Positions 49,215-58,290 of a DNA stretch of 64,000 bases are shown one piece after another; within the stretch, counting starts at the first letter, position 1; each line of letters begins with the position of its first letter. The stretch is taken from assembly GCA_964558485.1 (NCBI GenBank), contig CAZLED010000001.1, positions 1 through 64,000 of the forward strand, given 5' to 3'. The position numbers and the translations under genes are program-made. The stretch comes from UMGS1696 sp964558485 (lineage in GTDB: Bacteria > Bacillota > Clostridia > Oscillospirales > CAG-272). Under the pieces are notes generated by a model. It made no database searches. It saw nothing but the letters and a program-made list of their open reading frames with translations, and was not told where the DNA came from.

Positions 49215-50086
49215 AACAAGTGTCAAAAGCTGGCACAACAGAAGCGGCACCGGTTTTGGTGCAGGCCAAGGATGTGACCCTGTCCTATGACGGCAAGCCT
49301 GTGGTTGGAAACGTGAACTTTACCGTGACAAAGGGGATGTACCTGTGTGTGGTAGGCGCCAACGGCAGCGGCAAATCTACCCTGATGCGTGCCATCACCG
49401 GGATGCTTCGTCCCACCACCGGCACCCTGACCGTGACACCCGGCGTGACCATTGGCTATCTGCCCCAGCAGTCGGAGATCCAGCGAGACTTTCCGGCGTC
49501 GGTCTGGGAGGTAGCGCTGTCCGGTTGTCTGGGCAGAGTAAAGAATCGCTTCTGGCCGGGGTTCGGATACGACAAGGAGTCCCGGGCACGAGCGGAAAAG
49601 GCGCTGGATATGCTGGGGATGTCCGACAAAAAGAAGCGTTCCTACAACGAGCTCTCCGGTGGGCAGCAGCAACGGGTATTGCTGGCACGAGCCCTGTGTG
49701 CTTCGGATACGCTGCTATTGTTGGACGAGCCGGTGACCGGGCTGGATCCGGATGCGACCCGGGAGATGTATGCCATGATCCGGCGGCTGAACAGTGCGGG
49801 CACGGCGATCCTGATGGTGACCCACGACATGGAAGCGGCCCTGGAAGAGTCTTCGCACATTTTGTGCCTGTGCCAGCGCCATGGGGCTCCGACTGCCCAC
49901 GGTCACACCAACTTCTTTGGGGAGACAGAACGATACCGGGCTGGTCTGGGTGCCGCACCCGGTGAGGACACGTGCAGCTGCTGTGGGTTGGCACACGAGC
50001 ATCGTACCGCAGCGGTGGGGGCAAGAAAGCTCCTGGTGCCGGAACGATTGCAGACTACATACACCGAAAAGGAGAAAAAGCTATGA
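49202..50086 (+). CDS. znuC: Zinc ABC transporter ATP-binding protein ZnuC
   Basis: 294 residues. Walker A GANGSGKST, signature LSGGQQQRVLLARAL, Walker B LLLLDEP and the switch VTHDMEAAL are all present. The C-terminal tail is longer than usual and carries a Cys/His patch (DTCSCCGLAHEH) that may bind zinc, perhaps as a sensor; that is inference. It overlaps znuA and znuB. Confidence 0.93.
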   Translation: MEEIKQVSKAGTTEAAPVLVQAKDVTLSYDGKPVVGNVNFTVTKGMYLCVVGANGSGKSTLMRAITGMLRPTTGTLTVTPGVTIGYLPQQSEIQRDFPASVWEVALSGCLGRVKNRFWPGFGYDKESRARAEKALDMLGMSDKKKRSYNELSGGQQQRVLLARALCASDTLLLLDEPVTGLDPDATREMYAMIRRLNSAGTAILMVTHDMEAALEESSHILCLCQRHGAPTAHGHTNFFGETERYRAGLGAAPGEDTCSCCGLAHEHRTAAVGARKLLVPERLQTTYTEKEKKL

Positions 50087-50919
50087 CCATACAATCCATT
50101 CTGGCGTCTCCTTTTTTGACAGGCGTCGTGCTGCGTTCCCTGATCGTGGGGGTGCTGGTGTCTCTGTGTGCGGCGCTGCTGGGCGTGAGTCTGGTGCTGA
50201 AGCGGTATTCCATGATCGGTGACGGTCTGTCTCACGTGGGATTTTTTGCCTTAGCTCTGTCTACGGCAGCCGGGGTCAGCGGTGCGTACACCATGGAAGC
50301 GTCTTTGCCCATCGTGATCTTAGCGGCGGTGCTGATCCTGCGGCTGAGCCAATCGAAGAAGATCAAGGGAGATGCGGCCTGTGCCATCGTTTCTACAGGA
50401 GCGGTGGCCATTGGTACGCTGATCAACAATGTGCTGGGCGTGCGCTCGGCAGACGTGTGCAGCAGCCTGTTTGGTTCGGCTTCGCTTGTGACACTGACGG
50501 ACAAGGATCTGTGGCTCAGTGTTGCCATGTCGGCCCTGACACTGGTGTGGTATGTGCTCTGTGCCCGGCGGATCTTTGCGGTGACCTTTGATATGCCCTT
50601 TGCCCGGTCGGCTGGGGTCCACACGGAACGGCTGGATATCGTGATGGCGATCCTGACGGGCATCACCATCGTGGTGGGCATGAAGATGATGGGGGCCATT
50701 ATGATCTCCGCTCTGATCCTGTTTCCGCCCATGACTGCCATGCGTGTGACCGGCAGCTTCCGGGCTACGGTGTGGGTGTCTGCCATCGTGTCGGTGGTGA
50801 GCTTTGTGATCGGCTTCGTGCTGGCGTGCCGATTCTCTCTGCAGACCGGTGCCACGGTGGTGACGGTCCAGCTGGTGTTGTTTTTGGTTTTTGCGCTGGT
50901 GGGACGAAAGAAAAGGTAA
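50083..50919 (+). CDS. znuB: Zinc ABC transporter permease ZnuB
   Basis: 278 residues with about eight membrane helices. Family motifs: VSLVLKRYSMIGDGLSHVGFFALAL near the start and VGMKMMGAIMISALILFPPMTAM in the later half. The ATG overlaps the znuC stop (ATGA). It is the last gene of the zinc operon, closed by a strong terminator. Confidence 0.93.
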   Translation: MTIQSILASPFLTGVVLRSLIVGVLVSLCAALLGVSLVLKRYSMIGDGLSHVGFFALALSTAAGVSGAYTMEASLPIVILAAVLILRLSQSKKIKGDAACAIVSTGAVAIGTLINNVLGVRSADVCSSLFGSASLVTLTDKDLWLSVAMSALTLVWYVLCARRIFAVTFDMPFARSAGVHTERLDIVMAILTGITIVVGMKMMGAIMISALILFPPMTAMRVTGSFRATVWVSAIVSVVSFVIGFVLACRFSLQTGATVVTVQLVLFLVFALVGRKKR

Positions 50920-50928
50920 AAATAATAG

Positions 50929-50971
50929 AAAAGCTCTCTTGGGTGCCTGTGCCGAAAAGAGAGCTTTTTTT
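50929..50971 (+). terminator. Terminator of zur-znuACB
   Basis: AAAGCTCTCTT pairs with AAGAGAGCTTT, followed by a run of T. Confidence 0.88.
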
Positions 50972-51023
50972 GACCTTAAACAAAAAATGTCCTGAACTTT
51001 TGTGAAAACTTTTTCCTTTTCTA

Positions 51024-51052
51024 TTGACAGGCTGTCGGGATTTGTGTATAAT
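51024..51052 (+). promoter_or_regulatory. Consensus promoter of lipoprotein G
   Basis: TTGACA (51024-51029), a 17-bp spacer and TATAAT (51047-51052); perfect hexamers, leader about 120 bases. Confidence 0.92.
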
Positions 51053-51176
51053 AGAGTAAACATTACCTCTTGGCTGCGGGAAAATTGCGCAATGCAACAG
51101 ATGTCAAGTTGCGAACGCTCTTTTGCTGCCATCGAATTTGTATAGATCGATCCTTTCACAGAATGGAGGTACGCAT

Positions 51177-52658
51177 ATGTCTGCCAAAAAACGGATGCTT
51201 GCTTTGCTGCTGACGGCACTGCTGCTGTCGTCTGCCTTTGTGTCCTGCGGAGAAACGGAGGTCCAGGAGGAAGAGACAAAGGGTGCGGATACTGTCGCCA
51301 CCACAGCGGAACCGGAGACCGAGGAGATACGCTATGCAGCGGATATTCCTGCAGGTACTGACTACAACGGAGAGACCTTTACGGTGCTGGCCTTTCCGCT
51401 GGAGACGCTTGTCTGGGGTGACGTGGACTGGAATGCCGAAGAGCTGACCGGGGAAGTGGTCAACGATGCGGTGTACAACCGTACGACCACCACGGAGTCC
51501 AAGCTCAACGTGGCTATCGAGGTGGTCCACATGGACAGCTACGGCAACGCCAATATGCTCCAGAAGTCTGTGAATGCCCAGGACAATGCCTATCAGCTTG
51601 CCACCAACTCGCTGCAGACCACCTTGACCATGGGACAAAACGGACTGCTGGCGGAGCTGAATGACTATGCCGCACAGGGCACGCTGGCACTGACCTCGCC
51701 TTGGTGGGACCAGAACTGCCTGAACGACCTGTCCGTGGATCACAAGAACTATATCCTCACCGGCGACATTGGTACCATGTACAAAAAGTCCATCGGCGCC
51801 ATCATGTTCAACAAGGCCATCTACAACAACTACAGCCTGGAGGATCCGTACCAGCTGGTGGAAGACGGCAAGTGGACCATCGACAAAATGGTGGAAATGG
51901 GCACCCAGGTTTCGGTGGACACAAACGGCGACGGCGTTATGGATACCGAAGACCAGTTTGGTCTGATCTGCTTCTGCGATATGATGCCGCTGGCGTTCAT
52001 TGGCGCCGGTGTACAAATGGCGACCAAGGATGCGGATGACGTTCCCCATCTCAGTATGTATTCCGAAAAGACCGTGTCCGTGATGGAAAAGCTGGCGACC
52101 CTGATGTACAACGAGTCCATCACCTGGAGCTGGTCCAAGGCCGGTGTCACCGAGGAGACCGCTTTTGCCATGTACCAGGCGGATCAGTCCTTCTTCTACT
52201 ATGGGGAGCTGCACGCCGTTGCCATCATGCGGGATATGGATTCTCCCTTCGGCGTCCTGCCCATGCCCAAATATGACGAAGCACAGGACAGCTACTACCA
52301 CTGCGTCAATCCCAATGTGGCTTCCGTATACGGTATCCCGGTCACCAATGTTGCCTACGACATGACCGGTCACGTGATGGATACCCTGGGTGCCGAATCC
52401 AAAAACGAGCTGACGCCGGCCTACTACAATGTGACGCTGCTGGGCAAGGTCAGCCGGGACAGCGAATCTGTGGTATCGCTGGATATCATCATCGGCAGCA
52501 TCCGGTACGATCTGGGCTATCTGGGCGGTATCGGGATCAGCTCTATGCTGTACACCATGGCAAACGCCTGCAATTCCGACCTGACCTCCCAGTACGAGGC
52601 AAAGGCAAGCTCCTTTGAAAAGGCCCTGGAAAAGTTCGTGCAGGCCTACGTGGATTGA
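51177..52658 (+). CDS. Extracellular solute-binding lipoprotein (paralogue G)
   Basis: 493 residues with lipobox FVSC (Cys24) and a Glu/Thr linker. The core includes VNDAVYNRTTTTESKLNVAIE, LTSPWWDQNCLNDLS, an EF-hand-like loop DTNGDGVMDTED followed by QFG, and VSRDSESVVSLDII. ATG 51177 has GGAGG 7 bases upstream. It may be co-transcribed with paralogue H 181 bp downstream, since no terminator is visible between them. Ligand unknown. Confidence 0.85.
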   Translation: MSAKKRMLALLLTALLLSSAFVSCGETEVQEEETKGADTVATTAEPETEEIRYAADIPAGTDYNGETFTVLAFPLETLVWGDVDWNAEELTGEVVNDAVYNRTTTTESKLNVAIEVVHMDSYGNANMLQKSVNAQDNAYQLATNSLQTTLTMGQNGLLAELNDYAAQGTLALTSPWWDQNCLNDLSVDHKNYILTGDIGTMYKKSIGAIMFNKAIYNNYSLEDPYQLVEDGKWTIDKMVEMGTQVSVDTNGDGVMDTEDQFGLICFCDMMPLAFIGAGVQMATKDADDVPHLSMYSEKTVSVMEKLATLMYNESITWSWSKAGVTEETAFAMYQADQSFFYYGELHAVAIMRDMDSPFGVLPMPKYDEAQDSYYHCVNPNVASVYGIPVTNVAYDMTGHVMDTLGAESKNELTPAYYNVTLLGKVSRDSESVVSLDIIIGSIRYDLGYLGGIGISSMLYTMANACNSDLTSQYEAKASSFEKALEKFVQAYVD

Positions 52659-52839
52659 GACTTTCAAACGATTTACTTCTCTGCATGGCTGTCATTTTCT
52701 GTGGCGCCTTGTGCCATTTCGCAAATACGACAAGCATTGCTTTCCTATGCCCTATCCGAGTGGGAGCGAACGTTTGCCCCACTTTGTGATACAACGATAC
52801 ACTACGAGATTTTTACGAAAACAGGACGGAGGTACCCCT

Positions 52840-54357
52840 ATGTTGACAAGAAAAAGAATGTTCGCGTTGCTGCTGGCGGCGCTGCTGCTGACATCTTCCT
52901 TTACGGCTTGCGGTGAAGTCGAGGTGGTGGAGACCCAGGATGTGGCCGATACCACAGCTGCTCAGGAGACCGAGGAGGTGGAGCCCTTTGCCAATGTGGA
53001 TTTCGGCGGACAGAGCCTGCGCATTTCTTCCTCCATCGATGAGGAGGACTCCACCAATGCCCATCGACTGATCGCCGGTTCCGGAGAGCTCAATGGCGAG
53101 GTGGTCAACGATGCGGTGTACCAGCGGAACCTGACGGTGCAGGAGCTGCTGAACGTACAGCTGGAATTTCTACCGTCGGAATGGACCTACGGCAACGGAC
53201 ACACCGAGATCGAAAAGCTGGTGCTGTCCGGGGACGCCGGGTTTGAAGTGGTCATCAACGACCTGATCAACTTAGGCCGTATCGCCCATAAGGGGTACTT
53301 CCACTCCGTTTCCAACAACCAGATCATGGACTTCTCCAAGTCCTATTAGTACGGCGAGGCCATTGCGGATCTGGAGATCGTACCCGGTGCTGCCTACATG
53401 ATGTTAGGGGACGTGTTCGCCGACTGCCTGGCTTCTGCCCATGTGCTGTACTACAATAAAGATATCATCAACAATAACTATGCGTCCCCGGACTATGTGC
53501 AGGATATCATCCTGGACGGCAGCTGGACCGTGGACGAAATGATCCGCATCACCGAGGAGACCGCAGTGGACCTGGACGGCGACGGCACCATCTCCGAAAA
53601 AATGGGAGACCTGGGCGGTTACTCCGTCATTGGCGCCTGGGGACCGATGATCCCGGTGCTCATGGGCTTTGATGTGCAGTTCATGGATGAGACCGAAACG
53701 GGCAAGCTGGCGTATTGCTTCAACAACGAACGCTCCGTGACCATTCTGGAAAAGCTCAACGAGCTGTACTGGGCAAGCTGGAATTACCAGGACATCACCG
53801 ACCATTCGGCAACGGGTCTGCTGAATCTCTATGCGGACCAGAAGACGGTGTTCGTGGGCTATCTGCGGCTGGGCGACCTGGAAAAGATGCGGGACATCGA
53901 GTTCCAGGTGGGTCTGGCCTGCTACCCGAAGCTGGATACGGACCAGCAGAAGTATGTTTCGTCTCTGCACGATACCTCTGAGGTCGGTGCGATCATGGTG
54001 ACGGCACCGGTGGATCAGATGGACTTTATCTCCACGGTGCTGGAAGTGATGGCAAGAGAAGCCGGCCGCACGATCATTCCGGCATACTATGAAGAAGCGC
54101 TGAAGATCAAGTACGTGAACGGTACCGGAGACGCTGCCATGATCGACCTGATCCACGATGCGATCACTTCTCCTTTTGCGCTGGCGTACAACAATATCCT
54201 TGGTGAGGTGCTGCTGGGCAAGTGCTTCCTGACACCTCTGGGCAGCAAGAGAACAGACTTTGCCTCTGCCTATGCGTCTGTCGAAAAAGCCGCATTGGAA
54301 GACCTGGATGAGCTGGTAGAAGCCTTCACCGAAGTGGTGGAAAGACAGGGAAGATAA
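52840..54357 (+). pseudogene. Extracellular solute-binding lipoprotein (paralogue H) interrupted by an in-frame TAG
   Basis: A 505-codon reading frame with one internal stop at 53347-53349; before and after it the frame is the same and both parts match the family. The first part has lipobox FTAC (Cys24), VNDAVYQRNLTVQELLNV and DFSKSY; the second has YGEAIADLE, an EF-hand-like DLDGDGTIS loop and the C-terminal domain. In paralogue E the equivalent residues are TKSYWDQ, so the TAG replaces the conserved Trp (TGG to TAG, one base). Other genes here use TAG as a normal stop (yggT), so recoding is unlikely. It may be a fresh pseudogene, strain polymorphism or sequencing error. Confidence 0.8.
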
Positions 54358-54377
54358 GGAGCAAAATACAGTGATAC

Positions 54378-54423
54378 AAAGCGGTACAGCTTGGGTGGTG
54401 ACCTGGACTGTACCGCTTTTTTT
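54378..54423 (+). terminator. Terminator after lipoprotein H
   Basis: AAAGCGGTACAG pairs with CTGTACCGCTTT and a T-run follows. Confidence 0.85.
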
Positions 54424-54461
54424 GCCTGAAATTGCATTGCGTAACAGAACATACGCCACGG

Positions 54462-54516
54462 CCTTCTGCCCTCTGCCGTCTTACTTCTGCCGTCTGACTT
54501 CTGCCTTCTGACTTCC
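54462..54516. repeat. CTTCTG-type heptamer repeat upstream of pheA
   Basis: Seven to eight degenerate 7-mers (CTTCTGC, CTCTGCC, CTTCTGA). It ends about 10 bases before the pheA -35 element. Confidence 0.8.
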
Positions 54517-54526
54517 CCAGCTGCCC

Positions 54527-54555
54527 TTGACAAGCCATCGAAAAAGTCGTATAAT
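54527..54555 (+). promoter_or_regulatory. Consensus promoter of pheA
   Basis: TTGACA (54527-54532), a 17-bp spacer and TATAAT (54550-54555). The short leader (about 30 bases) leaves no room for an attenuator. Confidence 0.92.
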
Positions 54556-54589
54556 ATTTTTCGAAAAATACGACATAGGAGATACACAT

Positions 54590-55738
54590 ATGGAAAACAT
54601 GGACTTGTCCAGCTATAGAGAACAGATCGATGGGATCGACAAGGAGCTGGTGCAGCTTTTTGCCAAGCGGATGCAGGTGGCCAGCGAGATCGGAGAATAC
54701 AAGAAGCAGCATGGTATGCCGGTTCTGGACGCCGCAAGAGAACGGGCCAAGCTGGCTTCGGTGGCCGATATGGCACCGGAGGGCATGGGAGACTACACCA
54801 AGGTGCTGTACTCCCTGCTGTTTGAGCTGGCAAGAGCCCATGAGCAGACCCTGCAGAACGAGGAAAATGCGCTGTTCCGGGACGTGAAGCACGCCATCGA
54901 CCACACGCCGGCGCTGTTCCCGGAGGATGCTGTGGTGGCTTGTCAGGGGACGGAGGGTGCCTACTCCACGGCTGCCGCCGAAAAGCTGTTCCGTACCCCA
55001 CGGATCTTATACTGCAAAAGCTTTGATGCGGTGCTGCAGGCGGTGGAAAACGGGCTGTGCCGCTACGGACTGCTGCCGGTGGAAAACTCCACAGCCGGTA
55101 TCGTGGAAGGGGTCTACAAGCTGCTGGAAAAGCATTCGTTCTATATCGTGCGTGCCGTTCGGGTGAAGGTGGACCACAACCTGCTGGCGCGCCGTGGCAC
55201 GAAGCTGGCGGATATCAAGGAAGTGATCTCCCACGAACAGGCCATCAACCAGTGCTCGGCACTGCTGGAGACCATGGGCGTCAAGGTGACCTATTGTGAA
55301 AATACCGCTGTGGCAGCCAAGCTGGTGGCAGAATCCGGTCGGAACGATCTGGCAGCCCTGTCCTCTGTGGCGTGCGGTGCCCTGTACGGACTGGACAACC
55401 TGAAGCCGGCTGCGCAAAATGTGGGCAACAACTACACCCGGTTCATTTGCGTATCCAGAGATCTGGAGATCTATCCCGGTGCCGACCGCACGACCCTGAT
55501 GCTGGAGACGGAAAATCGTCCCGGTGCGCTGTATAAGCTTCTGGCACGGTTCTATGCACGGGGCATCAACCTGACCAGCCTGGTTTCCCGGCCCATTCCC
55601 GAACGGGAGTTTTCCTTCCGGTTCTATTTTGATCTGGACACCAGCGTGTATGCGGACTCCTTTGCTCAGCTCATGAGCGAACTGGATACCCTCTGCCCCA
55701 CCTTCCGGTATCTGGGCAGCTATCGGGAGATCATCTGA
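54590..55738 (+). CDS. pheA: Bifunctional chorismate mutase/prephenate dehydratase
   Basis: 382 residues. Chorismate mutase AroQ domain at about 5-90 (YREQIDGIDKELVQLFAKRMQVASEIGEYKK), prephenate dehydratase at about 110-285 (CQGTEGAYSTAAAEKLF, GLLPVENSTAGIVEGVYKLL, DHNLLARRG, NNYTRFICVSRD), and a C-terminal ACT domain at about 290-380 (TTLMLETENRPGALYKLLARFYARGINLTSLVSRP), which binds Phe for feedback control. It makes phenylpyruvate for phenylalanine synthesis. ATG 54590 has TAGGAG upstream. Confidence 0.93.
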   Translation: MENMDLSSYREQIDGIDKELVQLFAKRMQVASEIGEYKKQHGMPVLDAARERAKLASVADMAPEGMGDYTKVLYSLLFELARAHEQTLQNEENALFRDVKHAIDHTPALFPEDAVVACQGTEGAYSTAAAEKLFRTPRILYCKSFDAVLQAVENGLCRYGLLPVENSTAGIVEGVYKLLEKHSFYIVRAVRVKVDHNLLARRGTKLADIKEVISHEQAINQCSALLETMGVKVTYCENTAVAAKLVAESGRNDLAALSSVACGALYGLDNLKPAAQNVGNNYTRFICVSRDLEIYPGADRTTLMLETENRPGALYKLLARFYARGINLTSLVSRPIPEREFSFRFYFDLDTSVYADSFAQLMSELDTLCPTFRYLGSYREII

Positions 55739-55803
55739 CAAAGCGGCAAAAGCAGTCTCCAGGGGAAAATGATATAATTTTTACAAAAAATCCAAAAATG
55801 CAC

Positions 55804-55832
55804 TTGACAGACCCGGCAAAATGTGGTATAAA
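55804..55832 (+). promoter_or_regulatory. Promoter of the CBM-like secreted protein
   Basis: TTGACA (55804-55809), a 17-bp spacer and TATAAA (55827-55832). Confidence 0.82.
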
Positions 55833-55917
55833 TATATTGAACCGTACGGAATGTATCGGTAATTTTTGTTGGTTCTCTACGAATGTCGAGCCGACTTGGA
55901 GCATTGGAGGTTCCCAT

Positions 55918-56625
55918 ATGAAGAAACTGCTTTCGTTTTTGTTCGTTTGTTTGCTGTGCACGGCGCTTCTCTGTCCCGTCTCTGCCGCCGACTGGGTTGT
56001 GGACACCTTTGTGTCGGCCTTTGATGAAGCACCGGATTGGTTCGACGACGCCAATGTGGTGGAGTTTGAGGACTACTATGCAGAAGGCGCCACCAATGCC
56101 CGTGCCGGTGACAACTATGTATACCTGAAAAACGACGGGAAGGGTGACTTTTCCATCGAGTTCCAGGTGGACGAAGACGGCATCTATGACATTGGCGCTA
56201 CCCTGATGGGTTGGACCAAGAGCGTGCCCCGTTCCACCAACATGACCGTAGACGGCGCACCCTTTGTATATGTGATGTTCGATTACGAAGACGATTCTAC
56301 CCAGTATGTTGAGCAGTATCTGACCGGGCTGCAAATGGAGCTGACCAAGGGTACACACACCTTTACCCTGTCCCTGGCCTCCGACTTTGACGACAGCACC
56401 GTCAAGAGCCTGTACTTCGACAACTTCTTCTACCACAAGGCAGCCGATATTCCGGTCGAGACTGCAGCACCGGAGACGGTGGCAGAGACCGTTGCAGATA
56501 TTTCTGCGACAGATGCAGCTGTGGCAGAACCGGTGGCAGCACCCCAGACCATGGATGCCGGTGTGTTTGCTGTGATCGCTATGGTGACCGCACTGAGCGG
56601 CTACATGGCTTCGAAGAAGAGATAA
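55918..56625 (+). CDS. Secreted carbohydrate-binding-module-like protein with a sortase-like tail
   Basis: 235 residues. Signal peptide to about 23 (ending VSAAD). A beta-sandwich domain (about 45-180) resembles CBM35/CBM6-type modules: VEFEDYYAEGATNARAGDNYVYL, then DFSIEFQVDEDGIYDIGA and a late SLYFDNFFYH. A linker rich in Ala, Glu, Thr and Val follows. The C terminus is a cell-wall sorting-type signal: APQTMDAG, a hydrophobic segment and SKKR. The same tail appears in the protein at 58291-59427. GGAGG lies before the ATG. Likely displayed on the wall and binding glycans; the ligand is unknown. Confidence 0.72.
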   Translation: MKKLLSFLFVCLLCTALLCPVSAADWVVDTFVSAFDEAPDWFDDANVVEFEDYYAEGATNARAGDNYVYLKNDGKGDFSIEFQVDEDGIYDIGATLMGWTKSVPRSTNMTVDGAPFVYVMFDYEDDSTQYVEQYLTGLQMELTKGTHTFTLSLASDFDDSTVKSLYFDNFFYHKAADIPVETAAPETVAETVADISATDAAVAEPVAAPQTMDAGVFAVIAMVTALSGYMASKKR

Positions 56626-56642
56626 ATTTGGTTCGATACGAT

Positions 56643-56676
56643 GGCGGTATGGGGGATGCCTGTACCGCCTTTTCTT
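56643..56676 (+). terminator. Terminator of the CBM-like gene
   Basis: GGCGGTA (56643-56649) pairs with TACCGCC (56663-56669), followed by TTTTCTT. Confidence 0.75.
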
Positions 56677-56704
56677 ATAAAATGATACGAAACGAGGATC
56701 TACT

Positions 56705-58144
56705 ATGCATACCAAACGACTGCTTACGCTGCTGCTGGCGGCACTGCTTCTGACCGCCTGTGCAGGAGAAACCATCGAGACCATCGGTACCGAGTCCACG
56801 ACACCTGTGGAGACCACGCCGGAGACCACCTATATCGATACCCTTGGCAAAAAGGATTTTGGCGGCGCCACCTATACCTATGCCTTTTCCGGACGCAACA
56901 GCACGATCCCCATGCTCGACCCACACGTGGGTGAGCTGACCGGCGAGATCATGAACGATACGCTGTACAACCGGGACAAATGGATCGAAGAAGAGTACGG
57001 TGTATCCATCGAATATTTGGAGGATGGCGACATCCAAAGCAGCATCCGCAATGCGGTACAGGCCGGAGATGCCCTGTGCGATGTGGTGGTCGGCTCCCTG
57101 GCTGACGGCAAATCCGGACTGGGCGCTGTGGTGCAGCAGGGTGTGCTGTATAACCTGTTGGACGTGCCGCACCTGCAGCTGGACAAGGAATGGTGGAGTC
57201 CGCTGATGTACGAGAATGTACAGTACAACGGCAAGATGTTCTTCACCTCCGGCGACATGGCACCCTTCTCCTACATTGGTCCGGCCTGCGTCTATATGAA
57301 CCTGGATCTGGCGCTGAACTACCAGGTGGACGAAAACGAGATCTACGAGCTGGTGTATGACGGCGACTGGACCTTTGACGAGCTGTACAGCCGGTATAAT
57401 GGTCTGGACAATGACCTGAACGGGGACGGCAAAATGCACTGCCTGGACGACTTCTACGGCATCGTCACGGAATACAACAACCTGACCTCCACGCTGCTTT
57501 TGGTGGCAAACGATGTGAAGCTGTGCGAAACGGATGAAAGCGGAAAGCTTGCCATCCATCTGAACGATGAACGCACGGTGTCCGTTATTGACAAAATGGC
57601 GAACTATTTCCAGAAGATCGAAAACAACGGCGACAACACCCTGCTGTTTGACGAGACCTTCAAGTTCGACCGGGCGCTGTTTGCGGTGCATTATGTGGAA
57701 TCGACCCTGCGCCGGTTCCGGGATATGGACAGCGACTACGTGATCCTGCCCATGCCGAAATACGACACCACCCAGGAAAGCTACGTGTGCTACATCAATC
57801 CGTGGGTACAAGCCTTTGTTTCCGTTCCGTTGGTGGTAGAGGACATCGAAAGAGCCGGGTTCATCACCGAGGTCATGGAATATAAGTCTGTCGAAATGGT
57901 GCGGCCGGCTGTGTATGACGTGACCCTGAAGGGCAAAGCGCTGCGGAACGAGGACAGCCTTGCCATGCTGGACATCGTGTTCGATACCACATATATCGAC
58001 TTCAACGGCATCTACGAATTCGGCGGCCTGCTGGGTACGGTGAACGGTGCGATCTTCTACGATAGACCCTATGCCTCTGCCTATGCGGCTGCGGAAGAAA
58101 AGGCAAATACGGCGCTGGAAAAGTTCATGGAGATCTTTGCATAA
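56705..58144 (+). CDS. Extracellular solute-binding lipoprotein (paralogue I)
   Basis: 479 residues with lipobox LTAC (Cys19) and a short Thr-rich linker. The core includes FGGATYTYAFSG, MNDTLYNRDKWIEEEYGVSIE, LDKEWWSPLMYENV, an EF-hand-like DLNGDGKMHCLDD followed by FYG, and LRNEDSLAMLDIVFDTT. It is the most diverged of the nine. GAGG precedes the ATG. It lies between the two sortase-tail proteins, which could mean they work on the same glycan at the surface. I see no clear promoter between 56677 and 56704, so partial read-through from the upstream gene is likely. Confidence 0.83.
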   Translation: MHTKRLLTLLLAALLLTACAGETIETIGTESTTPVETTPETTYIDTLGKKDFGGATYTYAFSGRNSTIPMLDPHVGELTGEIMNDTLYNRDKWIEEEYGVSIEYLEDGDIQSSIRNAVQAGDALCDVVVGSLADGKSGLGAVVQQGVLYNLLDVPHLQLDKEWWSPLMYENVQYNGKMFFTSGDMAPFSYIGPACVYMNLDLALNYQVDENEIYELVYDGDWTFDELYSRYNGLDNDLNGDGKMHCLDDFYGIVTEYNNLTSTLLLVANDVKLCETDESGKLAIHLNDERTVSVIDKMANYFQKIENNGDNTLLFDETFKFDRALFAVHYVESTLRRFRDMDSDYVILPMPKYDTTQESYVCYINPWVQAFVSVPLVVEDIERAGFITEVMEYKSVEMVRPAVYDVTLKGKALRNEDSLAMLDIVFDTTYIDFNGIYEFGGLLGTVNGAIFYDRPYASAYAAAEEKANTALEKFMEIFA

Positions 58145-58220
58145 GAGAAACAGGGCTTATACAATTGTAGTACTTCTACATAAACGATAGAAAAATACGG
58201 CTGAAATTGTGGTAAAACCA

Positions 58221-58249
58221 TTGACAAATCCAGGAAACGGTGGTACAAT
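58221..58249 (+). promoter_or_regulatory. Promoter of the beta-propeller-like secreted protein
   Basis: TTGACA (58221-58226), a 17-bp spacer and TACAAT (58244-58249). Confidence 0.85.
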
Positions 58250-58290
58250 GTACCTATCCAAATTTATAAATTTCTTTGGAGGAAAACAAA

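Noticed and set aside
53341..53360. Programmed TAG read-through or pyrrolysine
   Set aside because: TAG is an ordinary stop for yggT and other genes here, no Pyl genes or insertion structure are visible, and one base change from Trp explains it.
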